NCBI GenBank assembly: GCA_964484135.1
Contig: CAZAEL010000008.1
Location: forward strand, 1 to 61,773
Direction of reading: 5' to 3'
Length of the DNA: 61,773 nt
Source of the DNA: CAZAEL01 sp964484135
Lineage (GTDB): Bacteria > Elusimicrobiota > Elusimicrobia > FEN-1173
Made by a program: the position numbers and the translations under genes. The notes under the pieces are model-generated. The model saw nothing but the letters and a program-made list of their open reading frames with translations, made no database searches and had not been told where the DNA came from. Shown one piece after another: positions 47,843 to 56,996 of this stretch (position 1 is the first letter of the stretch; every line of letters starts with the position of its first letter).

Positions 47843-50800
47843 GGGGCCTGGGGGTTTTCCCGCTCGAACCAGGGCCGGGCCTCCAGGTACAGGGCGGGCA
47901 GGACCAGCAGGGTCATGGCCGTGGAAACCAGGAGCCCGAAGATGACGGTGACGGCCATGGGCGCCTGCATCTCCGCCCCCCGTCCGATGCCCAGGGCCAA
48001 AGGCAGGAGGCCGGCCGCGTTGCCGATGACGGTCATGAGGATGGGCCGCAGGCGGACCCGGCTGGCTTCCTGCGCCGCGGCCTCCGGCGCTTTCCCGGCC
48101 TGGCGGCCCAACTGGATGAACTCCAAAAGCATGAGGGAGTTGTTCACCACGATGCCGGCCAGGATCATGAGCCCCTGGCCGGACATGAGGTTCAGGGAGT
48201 GCCCGCTGAGAAGGAGGGCCGGGGCGACCCCGTTCACGGACAGGGGCACCGCCACCAGGGCCAGGAGCGGGACCCACAGGGCGTTGAACTGGGCCACGAG
48301 CACGATGTACACCAGCCCCACCGCGGCCGCGAAACCCCACAGGAGGCTCCGGAAGGAGGCCCGCATCTCCCGGACCTCCTCGCCCAGTTCCAGGCGCACG
48401 TCCGGGCCGCGGGCCGCGGAGGCCAGCGCCCTTTCCGCCTCCGGCAGGACGCCGGACAGGGACCGCCCCTCCAGGCGGACCGCCACGGGCACGGTGCGCG
48501 CCTGGTCGCGGCGGTAAATCTCCGACGGACCGCGGACGATCTCCAAATCCCCGTACTCGCTCAGGGGATGGCTGGTCCGGTCCAGGGGCGAGGCCAGCAT
48601 GAGGCGGGACAGGGCGGCCGCGTCCCGCCGGTCCGCCTCGGCCAGCCGGATCCGCAGGGGCACCTCCCGGCCCTTTTCCCGAAGCTTGGTGGGGACCACC
48701 CCGTGCACCCCGGCCAGCACGGACTCGGCCACATCCGCCACGGACAACCCGTCCCGGGCCAGGCGGGCCTCGTCCATGCGGTACCGCATCTGCAAAGAGG
48801 GGACCGACACCTGGGGCCGGGCCTCGGCCACGCCCCGGACCGTTTTGAGACGGCGGGCCGCCTCTTCGGCCGCGGACTTCAGGGCCTCCAGGTCCTGCCC
48901 CTTCACCTCCACCGTGAGGTCCGCGCCCGCCCGGCCGAACGCCTGCGAAAACACGTCCTCCCCCTGGATTGAATATTCGATCCGCGCCCCCTCCAGGTCC
49001 AGCTTGGCCAGGAGGGGCTCCGCCGCCCGCACCACCTGGCGCGCGGAACGGCGGGGCGCGGGCTTTTTCCGGCCGTCCCGCGGCGCCGGGTCCGCCAGGA
49101 AAACAGTCATCTCCGCCTGATGGGGCCCCAGGGCGTCGACGTCCTCGGACGACACCGCGCCCACCACCACGCTGTGATGGGTCACTTCGGGGATTTGGGA
49201 CAGCGCCTCCTCCACGCGGCGCGCCGCCGCGTCCGTGGCCTCCAGTCGCGTGCCCACCGGCAGGGTCAGCTTCACGGAGAACCGCGGTTGGTCCATCTCC
49301 GGCATGGTTTCCCGCCGGACGACAAAGAGGATCAAAAATCCGTTCACCAGCGTGGCCAGGGCCGTGACGCCCAGGGCGCGCCGGCGGCGGCGCAGTGCCC
49401 AGGAGAGGGCCTTGTCATAGAAACGGAGCGCGTCCGCGGACAGGCGGCGGGCCCTTTCCCCCAAAACCGCCGCGCCCTGCCGGAGCGGACGGAGCCTTTT
49501 TTGGAAAAGCCCCTCGGCCCAAAGGCCGGAAAACAGGGTCTTGGCGGCGGAGCCGAGGGATGGCCGGGAGGCCGCCCTGTCCGAGGGGTTTCCCCTGTCC
49601 AGCACCAGGACCACCAGGGCCGGTAGCAAGGTGAACCCCACCAACAACGACGCGATCTGGGACAGGATCACGGACTCGCAGATGGGGGCGAAAATCCGCT
49701 GCGCCACGCCCAGGGTGGCGAAGGGAATGGGGGCGAAGGCCGCCACCGTGGTCAGGACGGAAAACGTGACGGAGCCGCCCACCTCGGCGGCGCCCTCCAA
49801 CACCCCTTCCCGCAGGGGCCGCCCCGCCTCCAGCCGGCGGGACACGTTTTCCATGATCACCACGGAGGAGTCCACCAGCATGCCCACGCCCAGGGCCAGG
49901 CCCCCCAGGGTCAACAGGTTCAGGCTCATGCCGCGGCCGTACAGCGCCGCCACGGTCAGGAGCAGGGCCATGGGGATGCTCAGCCCCACGATGAGCGCCC
50001 GGAGGGGGTCCCTCAAGAAAAGCCACAGCACGCCGTACGCCAGGAAACCGCCGGCCAGCGCGTTCCAGCCCACCTCCGCGATCCCCTCCCGGATGTGGCG
50101 GGACTGGTCGTCCAGCACCCGCACCTCCATGTCCCGGGGGAGCTGGCGACGGAGCCTGTCCAGCGCCTCCCGCACGTTCCGGGCCACGCGGCCGGGGTAC
50201 GCCTCGGCGCGCTTGTACACGGCCACGGACAAGATGTCGCGTCCGTCGTATCGGGCGAAGCTGGCGCGCTCCCGGAACCCGTCCGTCACCGCGCCCAGGC
50301 TCTCCAGGCGAATCCCGGCCGCCGCCCCTTCCGCGGGGGAAGCCCCCCCGGCGGGGTTCACCACGGCGGCGCGCAGGGCCTCCACGTCGGCGAAGGAGCC
50401 GGAGACCGTGACCGGGTATTCGAACAGCCCTTCCGCGGCCACGCCCGCGGACCGGGACACGTTGCGTTCTTTCAGGGCCTGGGCCACCTGGAGCAGGGAG
50501 AGCCTGTGGGCGTTCAATTTCTGCGCGTCCAGCTCGATCCGGATCTCCCGCTCCAAGCCTCCGCTCACCCGCAACGCCGACACCCCGGCCACGCGCTCGA
50601 TGGCCGGCTTCAAGCGCGTCTCCACGAGGCGGGCCAGGTCCGGCGCGGGCAAAGCCCCGGTGACGCCCAGGGTCAACACGGGCCGGTCAAAGGGGTTGTA
50701 CCGGAGCGCCACCGGCTTTTTGGCCTCCAGCGGCAGCTGGTCCTGGACCAGCCCCAGCTTTTCCTGCACCCAGAGCAGAGCCGCGTCCATGTCCGTGTCC

Positions 50801-51093
50801 CAGCGGAACTCCACCTGCACCACGGAGACATGCTCCCGCGAAAAAGAGGACAGGCGCCGGACGTTCTTGACGGTGCCGAGGATCTGCTCCAGCGGTTTGG
50901 TCACGAGATTTTCCACCTCTTCGGGGCCGGCGTTGGGCAGGGAGGTGACGACGGAGAGCTGGGGGAAATGCAGGTCGGGCATGAGCTCCTGGGGCAGGTT
51001 GATCCAGCAGAACAGGCCGAGCACGGCCAAGCCCGCGTACACCGCCAGGACCCCCAGGGGGCGTTGGACGCAGAAGCGGACCAGCGCGATCAC
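47839..51093 (-). CDS. RND-family efflux permease of a complete tripartite operon
   Basis: About 1084 residues from GTG 51,093 (valine start; then IALVRFCVQRPLGVLAVYAG as helix 1). A CTG at 51,120 overlapping the adaptor stop is an alternative. Standard RND order: INLPQELMPDLHFPQLSVVT after helix 1, helix 4 motif GVGMLVDSSVVIMENV, second-half helix 1 around TALATLVNGFLILFVV, and GIVVNNSLMLLEFI in the C-half. AcrB/hydrophobe type rather than metal type by the absence of the CusA Met set. Co-transcribed with adaptor and TolC genes upstream. Substrate unknown. Confidence 0.85.
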   Translation of the reverse strand: MIALVRFCVQRPLGVLAVYAGLAVLGLFCWINLPQELMPDLHFPQLSVVTSLPNAGPEEVENLVTKPLEQILGTVKNVRRLSSFSREHVSVVQVEFRWDTDMDAALLWVQEKLGLVQDQLPLEAKKPVALRYNPFDRPVLTLGVTGALPAPDLARLVETRLKPAIERVAGVSALRVSGGLEREIRIELDAQKLNAHRLSLLQVAQALKERNVSRSAGVAAEGLFEYPVTVSGSFADVEALRAAVVNPAGGASPAEGAAAGIRLESLGAVTDGFRERASFARYDGRDILSVAVYKRAEAYPGRVARNVREALDRLRRQLPRDMEVRVLDDQSRHIREGIAEVGWNALAGGFLAYGVLWLFLRDPLRALIVGLSIPMALLLTVAALYGRGMSLNLLTLGGLALGVGMLVDSSVVIMENVSRRLEAGRPLREGVLEGAAEVGGSVTFSVLTTVAAFAPIPFATLGVAQRIFAPICESVILSQIASLLVGFTLLPALVVLVLDRGNPSDRAASRPSLGSAAKTLFSGLWAEGLFQKRLRPLRQGAAVLGERARRLSADALRFYDKALSWALRRRRRALGVTALATLVNGFLILFVVRRETMPEMDQPRFSVKLTLPVGTRLEATDAAARRVEEALSQIPEVTHHSVVVGAVSSEDVDALGPHQAEMTVFLADPAPRDGRKKPAPRRSARQVVRAAEPLLAKLDLEGARIEYSIQGEDVFSQAFGRAGADLTVEVKGQDLEALKSAAEEAARRLKTVRGVAEARPQVSVPSLQMRYRMDEARLARDGLSVADVAESVLAGVHGVVPTKLREKGREVPLRIRLAEADRRDAAALSRLMLASPLDRTSHPLSEYGDLEIVRGPSEIYRRDQARTVPVAVRLEGRSLSGVLPEAERALASAARGPDVRLELGEEVREMRASFRSLLWGFAAAVGLVYIVLVAQFNALWVPLLALVAVPLSVNGVAPALLLSGHSLNLMSGQGLMILAGIVVNNSLMLLEFIQLGRQAGKAPEAAAQEASRVRLRPILMTVIGNAAGLLPLALGIGRGAEMQAPMAVTVIFGLLVSTAMTLLVLPALYLEARPWFERENPQAP

Positions 51094-51116
51094 GGCGAAG
51101 GGCCAAGAAAAGACGT

Positions 51117-52253
51117 TCAGGTCTGCCCGGGCGCGCGGTCCCCGGGTGCCGGCGGCGGCGCGGCAGGCCCCTGGGAAGCCGCCGGGTCGAAAACGTCCAT
51201 GACGCGCACCTTGGTCCCATCCTGCAGTTCCGCGCCGGGCCGGAGGATCACCAGCTCCTCGGCGGCGAGCCCGTCCACCTCGACCCAATCTTCCTCCAAA
51301 AAGAGGACGTTCAAGGTCTTGTGGCGGGCCTGGTTCCGGTCGTCCACGGCGTACACCTTCATGTGCCCGCCGGACAATTCGGCGCCGGCCTCCAGCGGAA
51401 CGGTGAGGGCGCCTTTCTTTTCATACCGCCGGACCGTGCAGCGGGCGAACATGCCGGGACTCAGGGCCTCGCGGGGGTTTTCGGGCACGTTCACCCTGAC
51501 CTGGAAGGACCGGCTGTCCCCCTTCAAATAAGGCGTGATGGCGGCCACCTCGCCGGGGGACCGGAAGTCCGGCACCGCGTCCACCGTGATCTCCACCTTC
51601 TGCCCCTTTTTCAAATGCTGGATGTCGTCCTCGGAGAGCTCCATCTCCACGAACACCCGGCTCTTGTCCATGAGCTTGCCCACGGCCGCGCCCGCCTCCA
51701 CCCGTTCCCCCTCGTTGGCCCACTTCTCCACCAGGTACCCGTCGTGGGGCGCCCGGATGACCGTTTTTTCCATGTCCAGGCGGGCCTGGTTGTACCGGGC
51801 CTTCACCCGCTGGTACTCCAGGCGGTCGATGGTGCGGTCCTTGAAATATTTGGTGGCGGCCTTTTGGTACTCCATCTCCACCGCGGTGAGGGCGTTTTGG
51901 GCCTCGTCCTGGTCCAGCGCGGCCACCAGAGCGCCCCGCTTCACGAACTGGCCCCGTTCGACGCCGAAACGAGCGATGCGGCCGGCCGCGCCGAATTGCA
52001 AATTGGTTTCCGCCGCGGCCCGGACCGTCCCGATCCTTTTGAGCGCGCCGGCCACGTCCCGGGGACGGACCCGGTACGCCTTGACGGCCGGGGTTTCGTC
52101 CGCGCCCGCTCCTTCGTTTTCCCTCCCGCCGTAAAGCCTGGCCTCTTGAAAACGCCTGAAACCCCAGGCCAGCGCCAGCAAGGCGACGGCCGCGACCCAC
52201 AGGGGCCAGCGCCGGCGGAAAACGGACCTCCGCGGCTTCGTTTCTTCAGTCAT
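51117..52253 (-). CDS. RND periplasmic adaptor (membrane fusion protein)
   Basis: 378 residues with an N-terminal membrane anchor (WPLWVAAVALLALAWGF), then lipoyl halves (GAAGRIARFGVERGQFVKRG; TVIRAPHDGYLVEKWANEGE), an alpha-helical hairpin (DEAQNALTAVEMEYQKAATK, RLEYQRVKARYNQARLDMEK), beta-barrel (VFVEMELSEDDIQHLKKGQK) and membrane-proximal domain (LTVPLEAGAE). The tail is Pro/Ala-rich. Connects the RND pump at 47,839 with the TolC protein at 52,270. Confidence 0.9.
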   Translation of the reverse strand: MTEETKPRRSVFRRRWPLWVAAVALLALAWGFRRFQEARLYGGRENEGAGADETPAVKAYRVRPRDVAGALKRIGTVRAAAETNLQFGAAGRIARFGVERGQFVKRGALVAALDQDEAQNALTAVEMEYQKAATKYFKDRTIDRLEYQRVKARYNQARLDMEKTVIRAPHDGYLVEKWANEGERVEAGAAVGKLMDKSRVFVEMELSEDDIQHLKKGQKVEITVDAVPDFRSPGEVAAITPYLKGDSRSFQVRVNVPENPREALSPGMFARCTVRRYEKKGALTVPLEAGAELSGGHMKVYAVDDRNQARHKTLNVLFLEEDWVEVDGLAAEELVILRPGAELQDGTKVRVMDVFDPAASQGPAAPPPAPGDRAPGQT

Positions 52254-52269
52254 CGACGCCCTCTCTTTT

Positions 52270-53733
52270 TCACGGCGCCGCCCGGTACCTGTCCGGGATT
52301 CCGACGGCCCGGTTGAGGGCGGAAACGGCGACGTGGTATTGGCCCAGGGCCTGGGCCTGGCCGGCCTGGGCGAAGGCCACGCGGTTCCGCGCCGCGGCCA
52401 GGTCCCCCAGGTGGGCGCGGTCCTCCTGCACCAGGGAACGCACGTCCTTGAAATGCTGGAGGGCCTCCTCCACGCGGGCGTTGGCGGTCTCCACGCGCTT
52501 CCAAGAGGAGGCCACCCGGCGCACGGCCAAGCGCACTTCCTTTTCCATGTCCGCCAGGCCCTGTTCGTACCGCCACTGTTCTTCCTGCAGGGCCCTGTCG
52601 CTTTCCAAAGCGCTCACGCTTCCGGACAGCGCGTCCCCCAGGCTTAAAAACATGGATTGGCTTTCCGTTTCGGTCCGGGACGACTCTCCGAGACGGGGAC
52701 TCGTCCTCTCGCGGAAGGCGTTGTAGGACAGGGTGTTGCCGGCCAAGACCCAGGTGGCTTTGACGCCGGCGTTCCAATCCTTGCGATAGGAAAAGGGATC
52801 GGTCTCCACAAAAGACGCGCCGGAACGGCCGTAGAAACCGTTCAAGTCCAGGCGGGGGAAATAGACGCCTCGGCCGGCGCGCCGGCCCAGAACCGCGGAC
52901 TGCAGGACTTTCCGGTTGATCCGTATCTCGGGACGATGGCTGCGGGAAAGACGGAGGGCTTCTTCCTCGTCCACCGCCACGGGGACGGCGGAAAGGTCCG
53001 ACGGCACCCGAAAGGCCGGCGGCCCGGGCGTCGCCATGGCCTCCGCCAGGGACATGCGGGCCTCCAAAAGGTCCGCTTCGGCCTCGGCCAGGGCCGTTTC
53101 ACATTCCCGGTTTTGGAGACGGGTGGAAAGGAGCTCGATGCGGGCGCTGCGGGACTCCCCCAACTCATGACGGACGGCCTTCTCCAGATCTTCCTGCAGC
53201 GCCATGTGGGTCTCCTCGTATAAACGCAAGGCCTTTTCCAAAGCCACCGTTTTCCAAAAAGCCTCGGTCACGGCGTGGCGGATGTCCAGACGTTGTTTTT
53301 CCAATTGATGCCGCGCCGCCTCCGCGCCCGCGGCGGCCCGGCGCTGTTCGGCCCAGAGCCGCCCTCCCTGGAACAGGGGCTGGGTCACCTGCACGCCGTA
53401 GGACCTTTGGACAAAACTCGGTGTACGGGCCAACTGGTCCGCCCGGCCCCGGGTCTCGTCCGCCTTCAAACTGACGGCCGGCAGGAGGGCCGCGGTGGAC
53501 ACCCGGCGCCGGGCATCGCTCAAACGCACGTCCCCTTGGGACAAGGATAGCGCCGGATGGCGCGACATCGCCTCCTGGACGCAGCGGGACAGATCAAAAA
53601 CGGGCAGGGGGACGGCGGCTTCTTCCCCCGCGGCCCCGCCCGCCCCAAACCCCGTTGCCAGCATGACGACAAAGCCCGCCAAGGACCGCCGGACGCCGGA
53701 CCGTCGCTTCTGAACTGCGATGCGTGTTGGCAT
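52270..53733 (-). CDS. TolC-family outer-membrane channel of the tripartite operon
   Basis: 487 residues. Signal region (SLAGFVVMLATGFGAGGAAG) and OEP repeats: VFDLSRCVQEAMSRHPALSL, QRSYGVQVTQPLFQGGRL, RIELLSTRLQNRECETALAE and in the second half RINRKVLQSAVLGRRAGRG, WRYEQGLADMEKEVRLAVRR. First gene of the operon TolC-adaptor-RND. Little Shine-Dalgarno is seen before ATG 53,733, while a good promoter lies 25 bp upstream. Confidence 0.9.
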   Translation of the reverse strand: MPTRIAVQKRRSGVRRSLAGFVVMLATGFGAGGAAGEEAAVPLPVFDLSRCVQEAMSRHPALSLSQGDVRLSDARRRVSTAALLPAVSLKADETRGRADQLARTPSFVQRSYGVQVTQPLFQGGRLWAEQRRAAAGAEAARHQLEKQRLDIRHAVTEAFWKTVALEKALRLYEETHMALQEDLEKAVRHELGESRSARIELLSTRLQNRECETALAEAEADLLEARMSLAEAMATPGPPAFRVPSDLSAVPVAVDEEEALRLSRSHRPEIRINRKVLQSAVLGRRAGRGVYFPRLDLNGFYGRSGASFVETDPFSYRKDWNAGVKATWVLAGNTLSYNAFRERTSPRLGESSRTETESQSMFLSLGDALSGSVSALESDRALQEEQWRYEQGLADMEKEVRLAVRRVASSWKRVETANARVEEALQHFKDVRSLVQEDRAHLGDLAAARNRVAFAQAGQAQALGQYHVAVSALNRAVGIPDRYRAAP

Positions 53734-53757
53734 GTTTTGTATGACTTATTTGGTTAT

Positions 53758-53786
53758 ATTGTAATGTATATTATATTTCAGCTCAA
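53758..53786 (-). promoter_or_regulatory. Promoter of the TolC-adaptor-RND operon
   Basis: TTGAGC (53,786-53,781), 17-bp spacer, TACAAT (53,763-53,758) on the minus strand, in an AT-rich patch; leader about 20 nt without a clear ribosome binding site. Confidence 0.55.
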
Positions 53787-53915
53787 GAAAAGCCGTGGGC
53801 CCACGCGACACGAATTTTCAACCCTGGGGCCCGGATTTTGGTATCATCAAAAAGTCCTCCACGACCGGCTCCCTTTGGCCCTCATTTCCTGATCCTTCGG
53901 AGACATCTCCGCGAA

Positions 53916-56246
53916 ATGAACACGCTTGCCGTTGTCCTCCTGTCCGCCGCCACCCTTGTGATCCTGGGTTTTGCCATCCGGGCCTATGAACGTCACCGCG
54001 ACCGCCGCCTGACCGAACAACTGCTGGGCCACGAAAAGTGGGGACGGCGCACCGCGGAAGAGGCCCTGCGGGAAAGCAAAAACCACCTGTGCCTGGTGAT
54101 GGAGCAGCTGCCGGCCGTCCTCTGGACGGTGGACAGAGACCTTCGTTTCACCTCTTCCCTGGGGGCGATGCTCCCGAAACTGAACCTCCGGCAGGACCAG
54201 GTGGTCGGCATTTCCCTCTTCGACTATTTTCAGACCCGGGACCCGGAATTTCCGGCCATCGCGGCCCACAGGCGCGCCCTGTCCGGGGAAACGATGACCT
54301 TTGAGCAGGCCTGGGCCGGGATGGCCTTTCATTCCCACCTGGAGCCTTTGCGGGACGCGGAAGGCCGCATCGTGGGCGTCATCGGCATCGCCTACGACGT
54401 CACGGAGCGCAAGAAAGTGCTGCGGGAGTTGGAAGAGAGCGAAAACCGGTACCGTCTCTTGGCCGAGAACGCCTCGGACATCATCACACGCTTCGACCCG
54501 GCGGGCATCCACACCTACGTTTCGCCGGCCTGCCGCGCCATCCTGGGATACGAGCCGGAGGAGCTTTTGGGCCGCTCCGGATACGAGTTCCTCCACCCGG
54601 ACCACCTGGAGGAGATCCGCGGGCTCCAGGCCCGGATCCTGTCCTCATCGGAATCCGTCAAGGCCGCTCTGCAGTACCGCCACAAGAGCGGCCGGTACAT
54701 CTGGCTGGAAACCACCGGCCGGGCCATCCGGGACCCCGCCACGGGCCAACCGCAAGGCATCATCTGCGTGTCCCGCGACATCACGGAGCGGAAGCGGGCC
54801 GAAGAACGTCTGCGGGCGTCGGAAACGCGTTTCCGGTCCCTGGCGGAGTCGGCCAACGACGCCATCATCATGGCCGACCAGGAGGGCCGCATCCTGTATT
54901 GGAACAAGAGCGCGGAGCAGCTTTTCGGGTACAGGGAAGAGGAAATTCTGGGGAAGCCGTTGACGGTCCTCATGCCGGAGCGGTACCGGGAAAGCCACGT
55001 CCGCGGCCTGGCCCGGGCCGCGGCCTCCGGGGAGACGCGCTTGGCGGGCAAGACCATGGAATGGAGCGCCCTCACGCGGAACGGACGGGAGTTCCCGGTG
55101 GAGCTTTCCCTGGCCGCCTGGGAGAGCGAGGGCAAGAGGTACTACACGGGCATCGTGCGGGACCTCACGGAGCGCCGGCGGGCCGAGGCGAGCATGCTGT
55201 TCCAGGCGAACATCCTTTCCCAGGTGAACGACGCGGTCGTCGCCGCGGACAGGGCCCACCGCATCACCTATTGGAACAACGGCGCGGAACAGCTTTTCCG
55301 GTTCAAGGCCGTGGAGGCGCTGGGCCGTCCCGCCGAGGAGATGACGCGGCCCCGCTGGGCGTCCCCGCAGGACAAGCGCAACGCGCTCAAGTCCCTGGCC
55401 AAGACCGGGCGGTGGCACGGCGAGAGCCTCTGCGCCACCAAGCACGGCGAAGAGAGGGACATCGAATCTTCCGTGAGCGTGCTGAAGAACGACGGCCGGA
55501 CGGTGGGCTATCTGTCGGTGATCCGGGACATCACCGAGCGGAAAAAGCTGGAGGGCATGGTGCTGCACGCGGAGAAACTGGCGGCCATGGGCCAGATCGC
55601 CTCGGGGCTGGCCCACGAGCTGACCACCCCCTTGACGGTGATCCTGGGGTCCGTGGACATCGCCCTGGACCGGCTGAAAAAAGAGGGGTCGCCCGTCCGC
55701 CAGCTGGAGGTGATCCGCCAGCAGACCCTGCGCTGCAACGAATTGGTGCGCAAGCTGCTGATGCAGTCGCGGAAAGAGGACGCGCCGCAGCAGGTGTTCC
55801 CCCTGGAGGAGGCGGTGGAGTCCGTTTTGTCGCTCCTGGAGACCCAGGCGCGCCTGCACAAGGTCACGGTCAAACGCGACCTGTCCCCCGTGCCCCTCCT
55901 GGTGAGCGGCCAGAAGGAGCAGATCGAACAGGTGGTGATCAACCTGTCCAACAACGCCCTGGACGCCATGCCCAAGGGCGGGACGCTGACCGTGGGCACC
56001 GCCTCCGTGACGGAGGAAGGACGGGCCTTCGCCCGCATCCGGGTGGCCGACACCGGCACGGGCATCCCGCCCGAGGCGCGGGACAAGATCTTCGCCCCGT
56101 TCTTCACCACCAAGGACCCGGGCAAGGGCACCGGCCTGGGGCTCTGGCTGGCGCAGGAGATCACGTTCAAGCACGGCGGGAACATCACCTTTTCCACGCA
56201 GGAGGGGAAAGGCACGGTTTTCTTCGTGACCCTGCCGCTGGCGTAG
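53916..56246 (+). CDS. Membrane-linked sensor histidine kinase with four PAS domains
   Basis: 776 residues. One N-terminal membrane helix (TLAVVLLSAATLVILGFAI), then PAS1 (LCLVMEQLPAVLWTVDRDL), PAS2 (YRLLAENASDIITRFDPAG), PAS3 (FRSLAESANDAIIMADQEG) and PAS4 (ILSQVNDAVVAADRAHR), each closed by the PAC ending DITERK or DLTERR. The kinase core has the H-box GLAHELTTPLTVILGS, N-box NLSNNALDAM, G1 VADTGTGIP and G2 GKGTGLGLW. No receiver domain or response regulator gene adjoins it, so the partner is elsewhere. GGAGACATC lies before ATG 53,916; an upstream in-frame ATG is less likely. The stop is 6 bp from the next convergent stop. Confidence 0.92.
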   Translation: MNTLAVVLLSAATLVILGFAIRAYERHRDRRLTEQLLGHEKWGRRTAEEALRESKNHLCLVMEQLPAVLWTVDRDLRFTSSLGAMLPKLNLRQDQVVGISLFDYFQTRDPEFPAIAAHRRALSGETMTFEQAWAGMAFHSHLEPLRDAEGRIVGVIGIAYDVTERKKVLRELEESENRYRLLAENASDIITRFDPAGIHTYVSPACRAILGYEPEELLGRSGYEFLHPDHLEEIRGLQARILSSSESVKAALQYRHKSGRYIWLETTGRAIRDPATGQPQGIICVSRDITERKRAEERLRASETRFRSLAESANDAIIMADQEGRILYWNKSAEQLFGYREEEILGKPLTVLMPERYRESHVRGLARAAASGETRLAGKTMEWSALTRNGREFPVELSLAAWESEGKRYYTGIVRDLTERRRAEASMLFQANILSQVNDAVVAADRAHRITYWNNGAEQLFRFKAVEALGRPAEEMTRPRWASPQDKRNALKSLAKTGRWHGESLCATKHGEERDIESSVSVLKNDGRTVGYLSVIRDITERKKLEGMVLHAEKLAAMGQIASGLAHELTTPLTVILGSVDIALDRLKKEGSPVRQLEVIRQQTLRCNELVRKLLMQSRKEDAPQQVFPLEEAVESVLSLLETQARLHKVTVKRDLSPVPLLVSGQKEQIEQVVINLSNNALDAMPKGGTLTVGTASVTEEGRAFARIRVADTGTGIPPEARDKIFAPFFTTKDPGKGTGLGLWLAQEITFKHGGNITFSTQEGKGTVFFVTLPLA

Positions 56247-56252
56247 GGCGGG

Positions 56253-56996
56253 TCAGGCTTTCGGGAAGGATTTCACCGCCCGGGAGAAGGCTTTGAACAC
56301 GCGGATGTTGCCGGCGTATTCCGGCATCATCCGCTCGGGATGGAACTGCAGGCCCACGCGGAAGGGGTGGGCCGGGTCGTAAAAAGCCTCCACCAGGCCG
56401 TCGTCCGAGAACGCCATGGGGCGGTGGGCCGGCGCCAGTTTTTTGATCCCCTGGTGGTGGTAGCTGTTCACCAGAAGGGCCTTCCGGCGGTACCAATCGA
56501 AGAGGGGCGTGCCGGGCAGGACGCTCACCCGGTGGCGGTACGCGTCGTAACGGGCCTCGTCCGCCACGTGCTTGAGGCCGCTCTTTTTTTCCGCCATGAC
56601 GTCCCGGTAAAGCGTGCCGCCGCGGAGCACGTTCAACACCTGCATCCCCCGGCAGATGCCCAGGACCGGGATCCCGCCCCGCAGGGCCCTCCGGCAAAGC
56701 CAAAATTCGATCTTGTCCTTCACCGGGTCCGGTTCCTCCAGGTCCTCGACGGGGCCCTTCTCCCCGTAATAGGACGGATGGATGTCCCCCCCCTCCGCCA
56801 GGAGCAGGCCCGCCATGTCCCGCGCGTAAAGCTCCAGCGTCCGCGGGGTCTCCGGCACCACGGGCACGATCACCGGCAAAAGCCCTTCTTTCATCAAGAC
56901 CGACAGATGGGCCTCGGAGACCCAGTCAACGACCTTGTTCTTGCGCCGGAGGCGCCGGCTCACCATGACCACCCGCGGCCGGGTCCGACGCGTCAT
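56253..56996 (-). CDS. Class I glutamine amidotransferase-like hydrolase (PuuD/peptidase C26 type)
   Basis: 247 residues. The nucleophile is in VLGICRGMQVLNV, with the early GLLLAEGGDIHPSYYGE typical of gamma-glutamyl-GABA hydrolases, NSYHHQGIKKLAP, and the His-Glu of the triad in GLQFHPERM. Such enzymes cleave gamma-glutamyl amides, but substrate cannot be read from sequence. The ATG overlaps the stop of the aminotransferase gene (ATGA), and it is the last gene of the five-gene operon. Confidence 0.88.
   Translation of the reverse strand: MTRRTRPRVVMVSRRLRRKNKVVDWVSEAHLSVLMKEGLLPVIVPVVPETPRTLELYARDMAGLLLAEGGDIHPSYYGEKGPVEDLEEPDPVKDKIEFWLCRRALRGGIPVLGICRGMQVLNVLRGGTLYRDVMAEKKSGLKHVADEARYDAYRHRVSVLPGTPLFDWYRRKALLVNSYHHQGIKKLAPAHRPMAFSDDGLVEAFYDPAHPFRVGLQFHPERMMPEYAGNIRVFKAFSRAVKSFPKA

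Noticed and set aside
51094..51288. Longer N-terminus of the third RND pump from 51,288
   Set aside because: The extension lies in another frame of the adaptor gene and is Arg/Gly-rich; the family begins just before helix 1.
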